Origin: Solenopsis invicta
Taxonomy: Eukaryota; Arthropoda; Insecta; Hymenoptera; Formicidae
Direction: 5' to 3'
Assembly (NCBI RefSeq): GCF_016802725.1
Contig: NC_052679.1
Span: 6,572,001-6,636,000 of the forward strand
DNA: 64,000 bases
The notes below the pieces were generated by a model. The model saw nothing but the letters and a program-made list of their open reading frames with translations. It did no database searches and was not told the DNA's origin. Positions 25,009 through 37,980 of this stretch are shown here, piece by piece; the stretch's first letter is position 1, and each line of letters opens with the position of its first letter. Made by a program: the position numbers and the translations under genes.

Positions 25009-28000
25009 CACAGAAAGTCGTATACCACATATTTTTGCCACTGGATAAAGATACTCAATATCAGTACGAAGCCAGCAAACTGTGCTTTTTGCAGATTTGT
25101 ATTGACCTGAACCTTTCTAGTTAGCAAAAATTCTTTAAAGTACGCCTCGTTATTGTAATGACAATGAAAATTCAAATAAAGTCAGCAAGGCCGAAAATGA
25201 GCAAAAAATGGATCTTTTTCTCGTTAATGTACATGGTAAAAAACGGTACTAGTTTCGACTTAACTTCAGTCTGCCTCAGCCGCGTGCATAAATTTCTGAT
25301 TAGATCTCTCTCAGTCTTTAATCTTATTTAATTATACATTCTTTTACCAGCTGTCTTATTTCGTGCTATAATGAAATTGCGTTCTGCAATCCTTCAGAGA
25401 CTTTGGAATGCCATCTAGACTTTTTTTCCAAGATCTTTCGTATTTCTCAAGAAAAGTTTATATTATCGGAGATTTGTCTTTCGAAAAATCGGGACATAGG
25501 TTCGCCCGGAAACCGTGCTTCCCCTCACCACTTGGGCCAGTCGACCCAGTTTCGAGCTCTTGTACGCTCGTAAAATGCGGAACGCCCGGTAGATAGGCGT
25601 TCCGGATTTTTTTTTTTTTTTTAGGTGACCTAGCTGAAAGACATCGATTTTTACTTGAATTCCGTAAGCAGGGGACTGTAGAATCCACAGCTGTGATCAG
25701 CTACGACTAGCTGGCTACCACAAGTAGATATTAAAGCTAAAGGTCAAGTCGAACCGCGATTATTGCATTTTTTCTCACATGGAAGATTTCTTTTTGCGTA
25801 TTATTCTACGGAAACGTTGATCTCGATAATATCACCAAACATTTTTTATTTGTAGAAACCGCGTGGAAGAATTCGAATCTCTCTCAATGTTTCTCTTGTA
25901 ATCTGATACCGAAGATCAAAACTTAGACGCGATAGTGGCCAAGTTTTTTTATTTCCAAGGGTTAAATGTGCGCCGCGAATACGCACGATATTCTTGTCGA
26001 TAGTGCTGCGTTTCGCCATCGTAAATGCCGACAAACCTACCGGAAGAGCGAGTTTATTTCTGGGCAGTCTTGAAAGCGTTCCTTTGCCAGTCGAAGAACG
26101 GACAAGATCGACGTATACTCCGCGCGTTGCCTCTAACAAATCCAACTCGGTTTCTTTTCCTTGACAAAGGCGGAATTGCTTTCCGCTGAACGAGAGAAGT
26201 GAAATGAACATAAATCTCTCACGAGCTCGGAAGACCGAAAAGGTATTTCGTACACACGTCATTAGCGCGTCATCAACACGTGTCCGCGATGGCGAAGAGT
26301 TACGTTTCTTTGTCTCGTTCCATATTTTTTTTTTCCTTTTCTCGAACTTTGTATTTTGCCCTTTACCATTCTCAGGCTACCAGGGAGAGGTAAATGAAGA
26401 TGACGGGATGATTGCGTATGACGTGTCTTCATATAAAGCCGAGAAAACCTTTAACGCGCGCCTTCGTTATCCGCGTCTGTGAGCGTGAATGTCGCTTACA
26501 CGTTCAACAATAGATAATAGTTCAAAGGATAATCCCTGCCGCCGGGAGACTCGGGTGAAATTAGTCTCGATTTAAATTAGAAACGCGATGCGCTTAACAG
26601 ATGAATCTTGAAGAATAGATTTTTTTTTTTCTCGTCGTTCGCGACACATTTGCGTCTTCTTCGTGTTTCTCTTTCCGATCTATTTGCATGTAACAGTCGC
26701 ATCTCAACCAGATCTCGTGTCGTAGTCTCTCTCAAGTTCCGCTTCTTGCGGCTGAATAATTGCTTCCTCGAAGAGGATCGCTGCTTCGGCAGCCTGAATC
26801 AAAAGGCAAGATCTGACTCGCGCGTGATTCACGGGCCTGTGACTCACGAACGAGGCCGAGCCCCTAACATCTGCGAGCATATATTAAGTTCTCGATGCGT
26901 GAAACGCAGTCCCGTAACCCTGTACGGCCCTGGGATCGCATGGGTCCGTGGTCAGCGCGAGCTGAAAATGGACGGGAGTGCATTGCGGCGGGGTCTCGCG
27001 CGACGCAGCGCGACGATCCGCAGCGCGCGCTGGCTCGCCATGTTCTGACAGCGCGGCGACGCGATCAGCTGTTCGGCGACAGCGTCGCTCGCGCCCAGCT
27101 GTGAGCGGTGCGCTCAGCTGACGACGCCATCGATACACGCCGCGTCGTCCCCCCTCCCACGCTCCGCCGCGTCCATCCCCACCGCCGCGGCGGAGGACGT
27201 GTTCAGGAACGGACGAATCCACGTTCGTCCACCGCTCGCCGTTCGCCGCCGTATGGAACCGAGGAAAAGTCGACGAGGCATCGAAGCTATTTGCATTCGC
27301 GCTAACCGATACATGTATTTATTATCGAACTGCGCGAGCATTTAATAGGCCGCAATCGTTGACGGAGAGAATTTTTTCTCAGAATTTGTCCTTTCTATCT
27401 CGATTAAATCTTTCAACTTGATGGAATTTCTTCAGTCCGAACATTTACGTATGTAAATTAAATATACGTGCAGTTAAGTTAAATATACATATAAATGCTT
27501 ACGCTGAAATTCAAGTGTTTTATATATTCAAGTCAAATACATAAATAATTGAATTAAAAAAATTATCGAGTTGAAAAATTCGGTCAAGTTAATAACCATC
27601 TTCTGTGAAAATTGAGCTTGCGCAATTTTCCGAGTAATTTTTTACTCTGCGAGACATTATAGAGGATGGCCTTTGAAGAATTTTATTATAACTTGAGTAA
27701 AATTTAACCAAAACTATTTTACAATAACGCCAATATATAAAAGTTTGTTTAAATTTTCAAGTAAAACTTTTCAAAGTCCACGATTTGAAGGATAAACTCT
27801 AAAAGAAAATTCCCTCGTCCACGTACACCGGCAAATTAAACCTTCCAATTATGAGATACTTATAAAAAAAAAAAAAAATCGAATCTCGTTTCCGAGCGAG
27901 CTCTTTGAGCTCGTGTTCGCAGAGAGAGGTCGCGAGCGTGGATATCGAGCGACGAGCACGTCGCACGTGTCCTCCCGTTTCATCTTTCGCCAGATAAGAT

Positions 28001-29448
28001 TTGAAAAGACGAAAAATCACGGCGAGAGACACGGCCAGACGGCAAACGGGCTGGCGGCGGGTGTTTCGCTGACGTAACGTGGGGCAAGCGAGAGTGGATA
28101 TTAAGAGACCTCAAGTTTCCGCTCGTGTGTGCTAGCTGCTTTCCGTTTATGTAACGCGAACGTTAAGCGCTCTCGCGACCCGCTCGATCGCGTGCGCTCA
28201 CGATACGCTGAATAATTTTCTTTCGTCCGCTCTCCGAGACGTCCAGGCCTTTCGTCCGCTTTCCCGATAACGCGCGCGCCTCGTCGAAAATCGAAGGCGG
28301 CCTCGGCCGCTTCACTTAGCAATTTCTCGTGAAACGGCAGGCAGGGACGTAGCCAGATCAATGCTGGCTGAGAGGAGGGGGGGCTCGGTCCGTTCTCGCG
28401 TTCTCCTTTGTTCGTTGTACTCGTTCCTGCCTTCTAATCCTTTTTCTAAGCAAATGATTGCGCGTTACACTCCAGCAAGCATTATCTGTAGCGGAAAGTA
28501 CACTTATCTTGTTTGTCGCTGGAACGATACAAAAAACGTAATTGATAATCAATTGGTGAAATTGGCTGCTCAATCGATAATACTCATCGCGATAATTTGT
28601 TCGAAACATCAGCGTGACATTTTGGGGAAGCTAAAGAGAACGTCCGCGAGCTCGAATCGTAATTTGCGCAATTGCATTGTCTCAAAGGCTTTCTGCCTAT
28701 TAAATTGTGCGTTGCATCACAGTGTCATTAGCATAAAAATGTCCACCTTGCTGATACTACAGTTAGAAGCCGTCGACGGGGACGAACAGGGACGTATCAT
28801 TAGTTCCGTTGGTTCTCGTGCAAAAAGCATCGCGAAACTCTTCATCAATTTCATCGAAATCAGCATAGTTTTTTTACTATCAAATCATAAAATCAAGAGA
28901 TGTATTTTATGATAACAAGAAAAGTTTTCCCATTTCGTTTCCGTACGAAAAGTTTAGCTTTTAAAAAAAGTTTTGATTTTATTCGAAATTCGAACTCGTA
29001 GAGTTTGCGGTATTCATTTTTGTCATTTAAATCAGGGTCGCGCCGTAAATTTTAAGACACATCTACGTGGACTATTTACATATTGTTAACGTTACGTTTA
29101 TACGATTTTTTTCCATGTAGACAGTACGTGCAGTGTACATTATTATAAATTGAATAATACAATATAGAAAAAAATAATTAAGTTATGAGATTTTTGATTA
29201 TTTGAACTTTACTATTGATAAAACAAAAATTAACATTAAAAATATGAAAAAATGGATATTATTAATAAGATATAATTTTCACTTTCTATTCTGATAAAAT
29301 CTGAATTTTCTACGATTCATTGATTAATCTACGTATTGATTTGCAATACATAGATGATAAGTGAAACATAGTTTGCATTTTATATACGTAATATAGATTA
29401 TTTATGTTTTACAAGTAAATGCGCAACCTTGATTTAAATGTATCGCCT

Positions 29449-29729
29449 AGGGCCAACTCAACTCTGATAAAAAAAAATCGGTCAATTAAAATGTATGAAT
29501 TACCAACTGCAAAACTTAAAACAGATTATTCTCAATCTAACTAATTAAGTAACTTTTTAATTATTTTAATTAAAACAATGTTTAATTATTAATTAAAATT
29601 TACCTAAATTATAACTTGCAAAAATGGATGAGAACGGCAAAACAATACAATCAGTTTTAAGTTTTGCAGTTGACAATTCACAAATTTAGTGAACCAATTA
29701 AGTTAATCGGAATTGGTAGGACCGGCCCT
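29449..29729. mobile_element. Foldback MITE with AGGGCC termini
   Basis: The left arm starts AGGGCCAACTC and contains CCAACTGCAAAACTTAAAAC. The right arm contains GTTTTAAGTTTTGCAGTTG and ends GGTAGGACCGGCCCT. The arms pair over much of their length, giving a 281-bp foldback with an AT-rich loop and no ORF. hAT-like or Tc-like origin cannot be decided; no clean target duplication is seen. Confidence 0.6.
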
Positions 29730-31045
29730 TAAAGAGGCATTAATCGGTTATTCGTGAGACTGTCGGCGAAACTCGCGAATCAGCGGCGATGCGCACGTCG
29801 CATTGGCCCTACCGATGTTGTACTAACCGTTCGGGAAACCTGTAACCCGCCGCAGCAGGCCGCGAACTGCACCTTGTTTTCTTTCATCACGTGCACTACG
29901 CGCGGTGGCTATAACCAGTCCTGCGGACGTGACACAACAACAAATTTAAAGGGACGACAAAAATCCAGGAGGCTCCTACGAGCCGTCTCGAGCACGTTGG
30001 CCCACGCGTATACTTCGCGATCGCGAAGTGATGATCCCGATATTGCTCGGTGATAAGTTCCGACAGTCGACGGACACTCGGGGACTTGGTAAAGAGTTTC
30101 TTCGCTTATGCCCCATTTCGTAGGAGTGCTACTTTGGCACTGTCATCTGGCACGCTCATGGACCATTTAAATTTACCGTATTTTCCTTTTTTCGAATTTT
30201 GGCTAGAGATAGTGTCGGTGTACATCTGGACGGTACAAAACGCTCTTCAGCTACTCGCTTATAATAAAAGCAAAACTATTAATCGGTTTTCCTTCCCGGT
30301 TGGTTTCTTCGAGCAACTTGGACTCGATTTTCCGCCGATAAGAATTTGCCATCTTTTCCTGCAAATTTTGGATACTCTTAGTATTGGATACTTTCGTGAT
30401 CAGTGTTCGAATCATAAAATTCCGCTTAAAGGCCATTCTCTAATAGAGCGAGCAAAGAAAGGAGATTTAATTAACTCAGCCTAACTGGCTCTAATTGAGA
30501 GAAAACAATGGAGTTGGATGCAGTAGTAGCATAGAGCTCACGACTTTAACACTTTTCAAGAGAAACGCGATACAAGTCGTATAAATGTTAGAATATTGGT
30601 CTATCATTAAATTTCCCAAACTCTGCTCTTGTTAATCCTTGAGTACTACTTATTATTCTTGTGAATGAAAATTTATTCACATAATTAAGAATATTTTTTT
30701 TACACTTTCTTTCCTAGTTCTTTTTTACTTTCTTTCTACGTGAGTTACAAGACGTTTGCGAGAATAATTCAACCAACACGGTTTTAATGTAAACGAAGTA
30801 TTATTAAATGTTATTTTAAGCTATTAAAATTTTAATCACGAGAATAGTACTGAAATAATATTTGGATGAAAATTCACTCAAAGTAGTACTCCAGGATTAA
30901 ATTCATTTATCTTAATTTCTCAAATTCCTTTTTTGTTATCGCTTTTCAATTTATTGCACGCAATATCACGATTGAATGACCTGTAAACCTTCTTTCGTGA
31001 TGAATCACGACCGTGATCAACATCGGTGCTTCTTACATTGCAGGC

Positions 31046-34000
31046 ATGCACTGCCTAGGTGCGGTGACGGGAGGAGGCACCTCCAGCCCGAACGGGGCTG
31101 GCGGTCGGGGTGGTATTCTTAGTGTGTTTCGAGCCCTTGGAGTCCTTGTGTGCGAAGGGAGAATCCAGGGCCCTCCGCGTGGCTACAAAGAGGGCCCACA
31201 CTGCGCACCGCCTATGCAGGCGGTTCCAAACGACCACGTGTGCGAGGAGAACAACTATCTGGTACGTAACATATGGTGTCCCCGTTATTCTCCGTTGTTC
31301 CTAGGCGACCTACTTTTGCGCGCCTTCGCCAGCGGAATGTAAAAGCCATCATGAAAATTCGTTTATTTGCCAATAAAACGGAAGTTTTCATTTTTACACT
31401 GTAAAAAAATTCAGTAAATTTACGTATAATGGATGTAAAAATTACACGATTAGTCCCGTAAATATAAAAAATAATTTTATAAAAAAATATGTAATTTCAC
31501 AAAAAATATGTAGATTTGCTTTTATTGAGTACATATATCTTATTTTGATAAGGAAAATTACGTACATAACAGAATATTTAAATATTATATGTACTTATTT
31601 AAATTTTTGTAACTTTTCGTAGTACAACAATATTCCATATATCGCTGTGAAATAATGCGATTAACGTTCACTGTGCAGGCGTGAAAACTCTGCCCACCTA
31701 GCATTTAGGCACTATGTGCGGGCACAGTAAGTAATCATTCTATTGTTTACAACATGTATGATAGAGAGACAATATTTGAAAGTATAATACAATTATAAAA
31801 CGTATTCCCCTTATCGTTTCTGTAACTTTCCATACATGTTATAAATTTATTTCTTCAATCTACTTAATTACGAATCACAAAATTAATCTTACCTTTGTAT
31901 ATTGCAAATTTATAAATGTGTGGAAATTTACAACTATTTAGTAACTTTACACCTGTTATATAGTGAGTAATTTTGAGAAAATTTTTTTACAGTGTAAGTA
32001 AAAATGTTGAAATAAAATGTTGCGCATAAAAAAGAAAAAATAACGCATTATATATGTATTTTTATGTAATTTTTTAACGATTAAATAATTTTAAACATTG
32101 TTAAAGAACTCAAGGCTTGTAGAAAATAAACTAATGAAATAATTTTTTTTTTTTTCATTAAAAAATCTAGAATTAGTTTTTTGAAAAAATGATGTATCAA
32201 TAAATTATATTTCTGCAAAAACTAATGTCATGATTAATGATTACTGTACAAGTTAAACAATAAAATTGTTGTTAAATCTTTCTTATCTTTTACGAAAACG
32301 TTTGACATTTTTTTTCTTGAATTTTTCAAGTGCAATCGATATCGAGTACTAATTCAGGAGATCACGGAACGCCTCACTATTGGATCGTACCTGTGCGTGG
32401 AGGTGCTTTTGTGCAGCGATTGTCCGTGTGGTTTGACAAAGTCCACCTGCAAATATCCCGTATATCCCGTGCCGTCCTTACCTATTTCACCATGGCAGAA
32501 ATGTGCTTCGGAAATGTTACTGGAGTATTGGTGTATCTGCGTTGTTCCGAGCAAGTAAGTCGCGCTTTATTTCATTCTGTAGGACAATTTTTTAGTTGCA
32601 AAATGAGATTGAAAAAATAAAGACAAATAGTGGTAAAATTTACTTCAGTCAAAAGTAGTAATATTAGTAGTAGTATTAATTTACTTCAGCATTCAATAGT
32701 CGAGAAGGGGGCAATCAAAAGTAATATTGCAAAGATAATCAGTCTGAATAATCTAAAAAGTTATATATATTGAACAGGATATTTTGATCTTGATATCAGA
32801 TTACTTTCAATAATAAGTAGGCAGCTCTTACGTAATAAATCAATCTTACGTATCAATCTGTATCAATGCGTTAACATTGACAGTTATTAAAACCGAACCT
32901 AGTCTTAATATGTATACATCATTTTTTGTTATTATATTTCAAGTAATTATAATTATAATTATTTATTTTTATAATTATTTTTTATTCTATATTCTTTATT
33001 CTACTGTTCTGATGCATGTCTTACGCTACTTTTTCTTTATATACTTGTACTTTATATACCTATACACATCTGTATTCGTTTTCTTTCAGAAGTCAAGAAC
33101 CAATGAATTTTCAAGGATTATATCAAGCAGTGCGTTCGCGGTTACACTTCAGCCAGGTTGCAGCGTGGTGGTCACGCAGCAACGGCACGGAACCGAGCTA
33201 CATCACCACCCGGATCGTATCGCACAACGAGGATAATCTTAGCAAGTTCCGAGAGACGTTTGTGGAGCATACCTTCCCTTTGGCTGGTAATGGTGACGGA
33301 AATTCCATCAAAGTATGTAACAAATTATAAGATTATGTCACGAATATATATATACAAATCATAAACATAAAAAATAATAAATTTTTGTTTAGGTAACTAT
33401 GTGGGCACTGCCGCGGATGGAGGAAGTGCCCATACTTACGTGTTCATTGCATCCGAAAAAGGAAAAGGATGAAGAGGATATTGCGAGGGCGTTAACGCCC
33501 ACCAAGAGCAACCCAATGGGATCCGGCAGCGCACAAAATCCAGAAGGTCTCGTCTTACCTGGTAATAAATTAATAATGATTGCCGCGTTCTTTTACAAAA
33601 CGATTCTTATCTGAACATAAATCAAATGTAATTCGCATTTTTTCGATAGTTCTCGTGGACGACAGACTGCAAACTACTTGTAACAAATCTGGAAAGCATG
33701 ACTGTCGTTGCGAAGAGGAAGACGCATCTCCTCTATCGCCTACCATCAGATCTAATGGTGAACGGAAACGTCGACGATCGCTTCCCTGTGGCCCGGCGGA
33801 GAATCTTTGCGTGACTTTGCAACCGGCACCGTTGCCGTCCGTTCAAGAACACGATTTATTACAAGAGATAAGGGACAACACCAATCCGAGAGGCTCTGCC
33901 GAAATGATAAACAACCGTAGCGTCATGAGAACTACTCAAACTAAATTAGAAAACAAGAACGAAGTGAGGACTCATAACAACCGGAACTCAGATCTCGAAC

Positions 34001-37000
34001 GCTATTTCAAGATGCATCTTAAAATTGAAGAACTTGAGGGTAACTTAGAGAAACGCTGCAAGCATACGATGACAGAAGTCACCAAGGAGATTGCCAATTC
34101 AAAGATCGAGGAAGGCTACAATAATTCCGCTAAAAATTCGACTAATCTCGGAAGAGAGCCCGGTAGCTCCTCTGATATCATATCTACGGCAAAGAGTGGT
34201 GGAATATTGCACAATCTCAGTCCTTTCGCTCCCACAAGTTGGTCCTTCGTCTCCTCTTGGCAAAATAGCAATATGAATAGTAAGTTTCAAAGCTTTCGCA
34301 GTACAAAAGAAGCTCGTTTCAACGAGTCCGAAAAAAATTACAAGCCGCCGATTGTTACATCCAATTACGCTTCAATGAATCCCTACGCTCAGCCCAATCC
34401 CTTTCACGAGTCAAATCCTGGACCTTCAACGCATAAATGGATGCAAAAAACGTTGGACAATTCCGCTTGCATCGTACATCAAAGTTATCCCAAAAATAGC
34501 CATAAGATCGTCGCAGAGGCGCAAGTATCGGCTGGTCAAGACGCATTGGAGATTAACAAGGAAGATAGTACTGTTAAAAGTAGTCAGAGAAAAATTGGAA
34601 AGTCGGATTTAAATCAATTAATGTGGAAACTGTCGGTTCCGGATGAGAAAGAAAAGAGGGAAGAAGGAGGATTACTAGATTGGTTTAGCAAAGTACCTGG
34701 AAGAGTTCTGGGTGTTGCGGCAACGAAGGGCTACGTTGATAGCAACAAGATGAAGAATGAAAGCCTGAAACAGCCAGAGCATCCGGGTACGGGGCAGCAG
34801 GGTTCTAACGAGATCAAGTTCAAGAATCTCGAATTGAGCCAACGGGAGGTCAACGAAGTGTTAGCGGTATTGCGAGCGAGGACCCCGTCGGGACGTAGGA
34901 GGACCACCGTTAAGAATGTGAGAAAACGCGGAGAGCGATCTGAAAGGGGCAGCGATGACGCGACGGAAAAAATTACAACAAAATGCACGAGTTGGGAGGA
35001 TGGTATAGTTCGGAGTAATTCGATAAATCGCCACGTTGGAACGGTTCGTACGTTTAAATCTTGCGATGATTGTAGTCGTGGGCTGTGCAAAAAAATAGAT
35101 CATCAGGTACCGGAAGAGCAGCCAAGTCCTCTCGACCGGATCTATTATGACAAGAATGTTTATCGGCCCGCATGCTCGAAACTTGCCGAAAGCACCAAAT
35201 TAAATGAGAATGCGCAAGCGAAAGTACACGCGAGCGAGGATGCGGACCGTTTGCAAAATGTTTCTACCAAAGCTGACGTGCTTCTCGGAGCCATTCTACG
35301 GACCAGCAAAGACCGAAAAGACATGTCGGATATCTCATCAAACGGGACCAGACCGAGGTCGACGTGTAACATTGACGATGACAGTAGCGACGACGATTCT
35401 CACTTTTCGAGCATTGATAAACTCGATCAGCAGGACCATACGACCAACGACGAGAAATCCATGCCATTGAATAAGAGATTCAATCGGTTCCGACAGATGT
35501 TTAAGAAAGAGGTGGACAAGAGAATCGCTTTGATAGCGGAGGAGAGTTCCTCTTCGTCGGATTCCTCACAGAGTCCGATGCGATCGCAACGCTTCAATAC
35601 GTCATTTCGCTGTAACAACGAACAACCAAATCTGCATAGCGCAAGGTATAGCAAGACAAGACGGCGAATTGATTTTGCAAACTTCCCAGAGGCTATCGAA
35701 GAGAAAGAGGATGCTGCGACGTTCAGTACAAAAGACGCACATCAAAAGCCACGTAGTATGCATAGTACAAATAATAATGATCGCGAGTGCGATTCCGAGG
35801 GCCTAAACAACCAGCAGAATCATTGCGACAGGCGGCTACTCGAAGATACGAAGGAACCTTTTAAGAATAAAGAGCAGGACGAGAATGCAAAGGACATCGC
35901 TGCTCTTCAGATGAGCAATTTGATTACTCCAATTATTCCGCAAAGCGGACATTCGTCTTCCAAGCTACGAAGCAACAATCACAAGGACAGTATCGCGGAG
36001 ACAGGAGACGACGAAACTGTCGACAAGAGCGTGCCGTCCGCGCTCGAGCAGGAGAGATTCCGCAGATCCTTGGAGAACGCAGCATCGATGGTATTCCATA
36101 GCAGGACTGGCTTGCCGTTGACCTCTAGTCCAGCACCGTTGAGAAGGGGTAGCTGTTGCTTCGACTACGACAGCAGCTTGAATTCCGTCTCTTCCAAAAG
36201 AAAGTACGAACAACTCCAATAGTGAATGATACAAGTGTTGAACGGCATCAATGAATAATATTATAATTCATAAAATTGTAACGTTTTTAAGAGAGTTATT
36301 TGTACAATAATTTTTTTCTTTAATTTTTTTGCTGTGAATTATAGCAGGAACCAAATATAAAATATTTTTTTGAGACGTAGTAGTAATAATAAAAAAATGG
36401 AAAGTCACGTTGAAAGTGCCCACGATTAGAGTTACAATATTTTTTTATTGATGCCGTCGAGTTGACGTCAGCAAATTTCCTTCTCTAACATTTTCGCATT
36501 TTTAGCGCGCTGTTCGAATTAAATACACCACCGAGTCCGGGCGCAGTCTCGCTGGAAGAAACTGATCGTGATGCGGAAAACGTCGGTGAAGGCGAGGAGA
36601 CACCCAAAAGACGTTCCAGCTCCCGTCATCGACCGCAGAGTCACGCTCTTCTAGGCAGCTTCGAGGAATCGGCGTTGAACGGTAGACTCGAACCGGTGTC
36701 CACGGTTCATGGTTTCACAGCGGAACTCGGGGCCAGCGGTTCCTTCTGCCCAAAACACCAGAAGCTTCCAGTCACTGTGTTCTTCTACACACTTGGTGAC
36801 AACGATAAAGTCTCCACACCATACCTTGTACGTTCTCTCAAACAGCAAATCGATTGCGATAACAATAGTGTCTTGAACAGTTTTTACATTTTCATTGATA
36901 CGAATTACCGATATCTAAATAATTATTTGTTAACGAAATGTTATACATTTTCTTCTTTCTGTTACTCTCGTGATAATAGTTAATTGTTCATGCAATTATT

Positions 37001-37646
37001 TTAGGCTCACATTAATCTTGAGAAAAAGGGTTATCAAGTACCAAGAAGTGGCACCGTTCAAGTAACTTTACTGAATCCGTTGGGTACCGTCGTTAAGATG
37101 TTCGTAGTACTGTACGATCTTACCGATATGCCGCCGCGATCTCATACTTTTTTACGTCAAAGAACACTGCGGGACAAAACACTACGCTACCTCGTTCACC
37201 TTAGGTATGTGTGCCATCGCAAACCAACGTATAAATTACATATCACATAAAACATCAATTTTGCGAACTTCAAAGAACTGACAAATTTATATATATTTAA
37301 AAAAATGTTATATATGCTTAATCCTTTCGTCCTGAACGGTACACATATGTACCAGCACATATTTATATTTCGGGACGAAAGAGTTAAGAATGCTTTTAGT
37401 ATTCAGTTTGTGTGTCATAACTAGAAATGGATTTTAAAAAAAGATAACAGGCACAAGCATGAATTTTTTATGTCCAGATTTATGTCCAGCAAATCAGGTC
37501 GAATTTACCTGCATACGGACATCCGTATGATCATCTGTCGGAAGTCGGACGTGGACACGGCGTCGGACTTGGGCTCGGAACCGCCGAAAGAACTCAGGAG
37601 TTACATCCACGGTCCTACAAATCCGAAATTTTCGCCAAGGTGCTGA
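31046..37646 (+). CDS. atos: Protein atossa (ATOS/FAM214 family), eight coding exons
   Basis: Coding exons: 31046-31261, 32331-32554, 33090-33312, 33393-33561, 33650-36203, 36506-36827, 37005-37204, 37478-37646 (stop TGA). All are GT/AG with matching phases; 4,077 nt give 1,358 aa. Residues 73-221 form a conserved N-terminal block (TERLTIGSYLCVEVLLCSDC). Exon 5 (residues 278-1129) is long, polar and probably disordered. The C-terminal hallmark starts near 1110 (RRGSCCFDYDSSLNSVSS), then GRLEPVSTVHGFTAELGASG, MFVVLYDLTDMPPRSHTFLR and HLRFMSSKSGRIYLH, ending NPKFSPRC. These match the C-terminal blocks of vertebrate FAM214A/B as I remember them. In Drosophila, Atossa is a nuclear regulator that raises mitochondrial metabolic gene expression in invading macrophages. 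The ATG lies 2 nt inside its exon, so upstream exons are probably untranslated, but extra 5' coding exons cannot be excluded. Confidence 0.9.
31394..31998. mobile_element. TIR element in atos intron 1
   Basis: Left end ACACTGTAAAAAAATTC and right end AATTTTTTTACAGTGTAAG form inverted repeats of about 17 bp. The roughly 605-bp AT-rich interior has no long ORF. It begins about 130 nt downstream of the exon 1 donor of atos. Probably a non-autonomous DNA transposon; its termini resemble the CACTGTT element at 21,894. Confidence 0.55.
37318..37387. mobile_element. Tiny palindromic MITE, TTAA-type, in the last atos intron
   Basis: A 70-bp unit with near-perfect inverted ends: TTAATCCTTTCGTCCTGAA on the left and TTCGGGACGAAAGAGTTAA on the right. 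TTAA at both ends suggests a piggyBac-type target. It lies between coding exons 7 and 8 of atos. Confidence 0.55.
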
Positions 37647-37766
37647 GCCACGTGGTACTTTCCATGGGGCTGCTGCCAATCGTTCCGCCCGCCCAGTCCT
37701 CTTCAAGTCGAACTGTGATCGACAAATGATCGAATAAGATCAAATTAGAAATCAATTTTTGTTCTT

Positions 37767-37980
37767 TTAACCCTTTGCGGTTAACGATATAGACAAGTAC
37801 AATTTGTTGTGCTAGTTTTAAAAAACAATGAATGTTCATATTGTTTATTATAATTACTCATTGGCACAATAGTAGAAACAAGTTATTATGTTAATTAATT
37901 GTAATAATACTAAGCTAATGTAACTCTGAAGATCATGATAAAACATTATTTATTTCTAAATTATTTTCGCAAAGGGTTAG
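37767..37980. mobile_element. piggyBac-like MITE just downstream of atos
   Basis: It starts TTAACCCTTTGCGG and ends TTCGCAAAGGGTTAG. CCCTTTGCG next to TTAA is typical of piggyBac-family termini. About 214 bp, AT-rich interior, no ORF. It begins 121 nt after the atos stop codon and so probably lies in the atos 3' UTR. Confidence 0.65.

Larger units (their letters stand above)
20651..31043. other. Long region without a firm gene; MITEs and weak candidates
   Basis: Mostly AT-rich with a GC-rich patch at 26,880-27,300. It may be atos 5' intron plus intergenic DNA. It holds TIR elements at 21,308-21,524, 21,894-22,103, 24,603-25,008 and 29,449-29,729, and a TATA box at 23,147. Longer ORFs (25,846-26,262 minus, 138 aa; 28,361-28,912 plus, 183 aa; 30,050-30,484 plus, 144 aa) show no recognisable motif or splice support and are treated as chance. 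Confidence 0.4.

Noticed and set aside
25846..26262. 138-aa minus-strand ORF
   Set aside because: No recognisable motif, no splice support, and of a length that can occur by chance in 64 kb. Could be a decayed transposon fragment, but nothing positive supports it.
27360..27815. Possible TIR element (GACGGAGAGAATTTTTTCT / AGAAAATTCCCTCGTC)
   Set aside because: The inverted match is short and interrupted and no target duplication is visible, so it was not listed as an element.
28361..28912. 183-aa plus-strand ORF
   Set aside because: Composition is not protein-like in any recognisable way, with no family motif and no consistent splice sites. Treated as chance.
32330..32620. 96-aa plus-strand ORF overlapping atos exon 2
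   Set aside because: It begins at a GTG and reads in the wrong frame. The phase set by the exon 1 and exon 3 junctions gives the conserved atos sequence instead.
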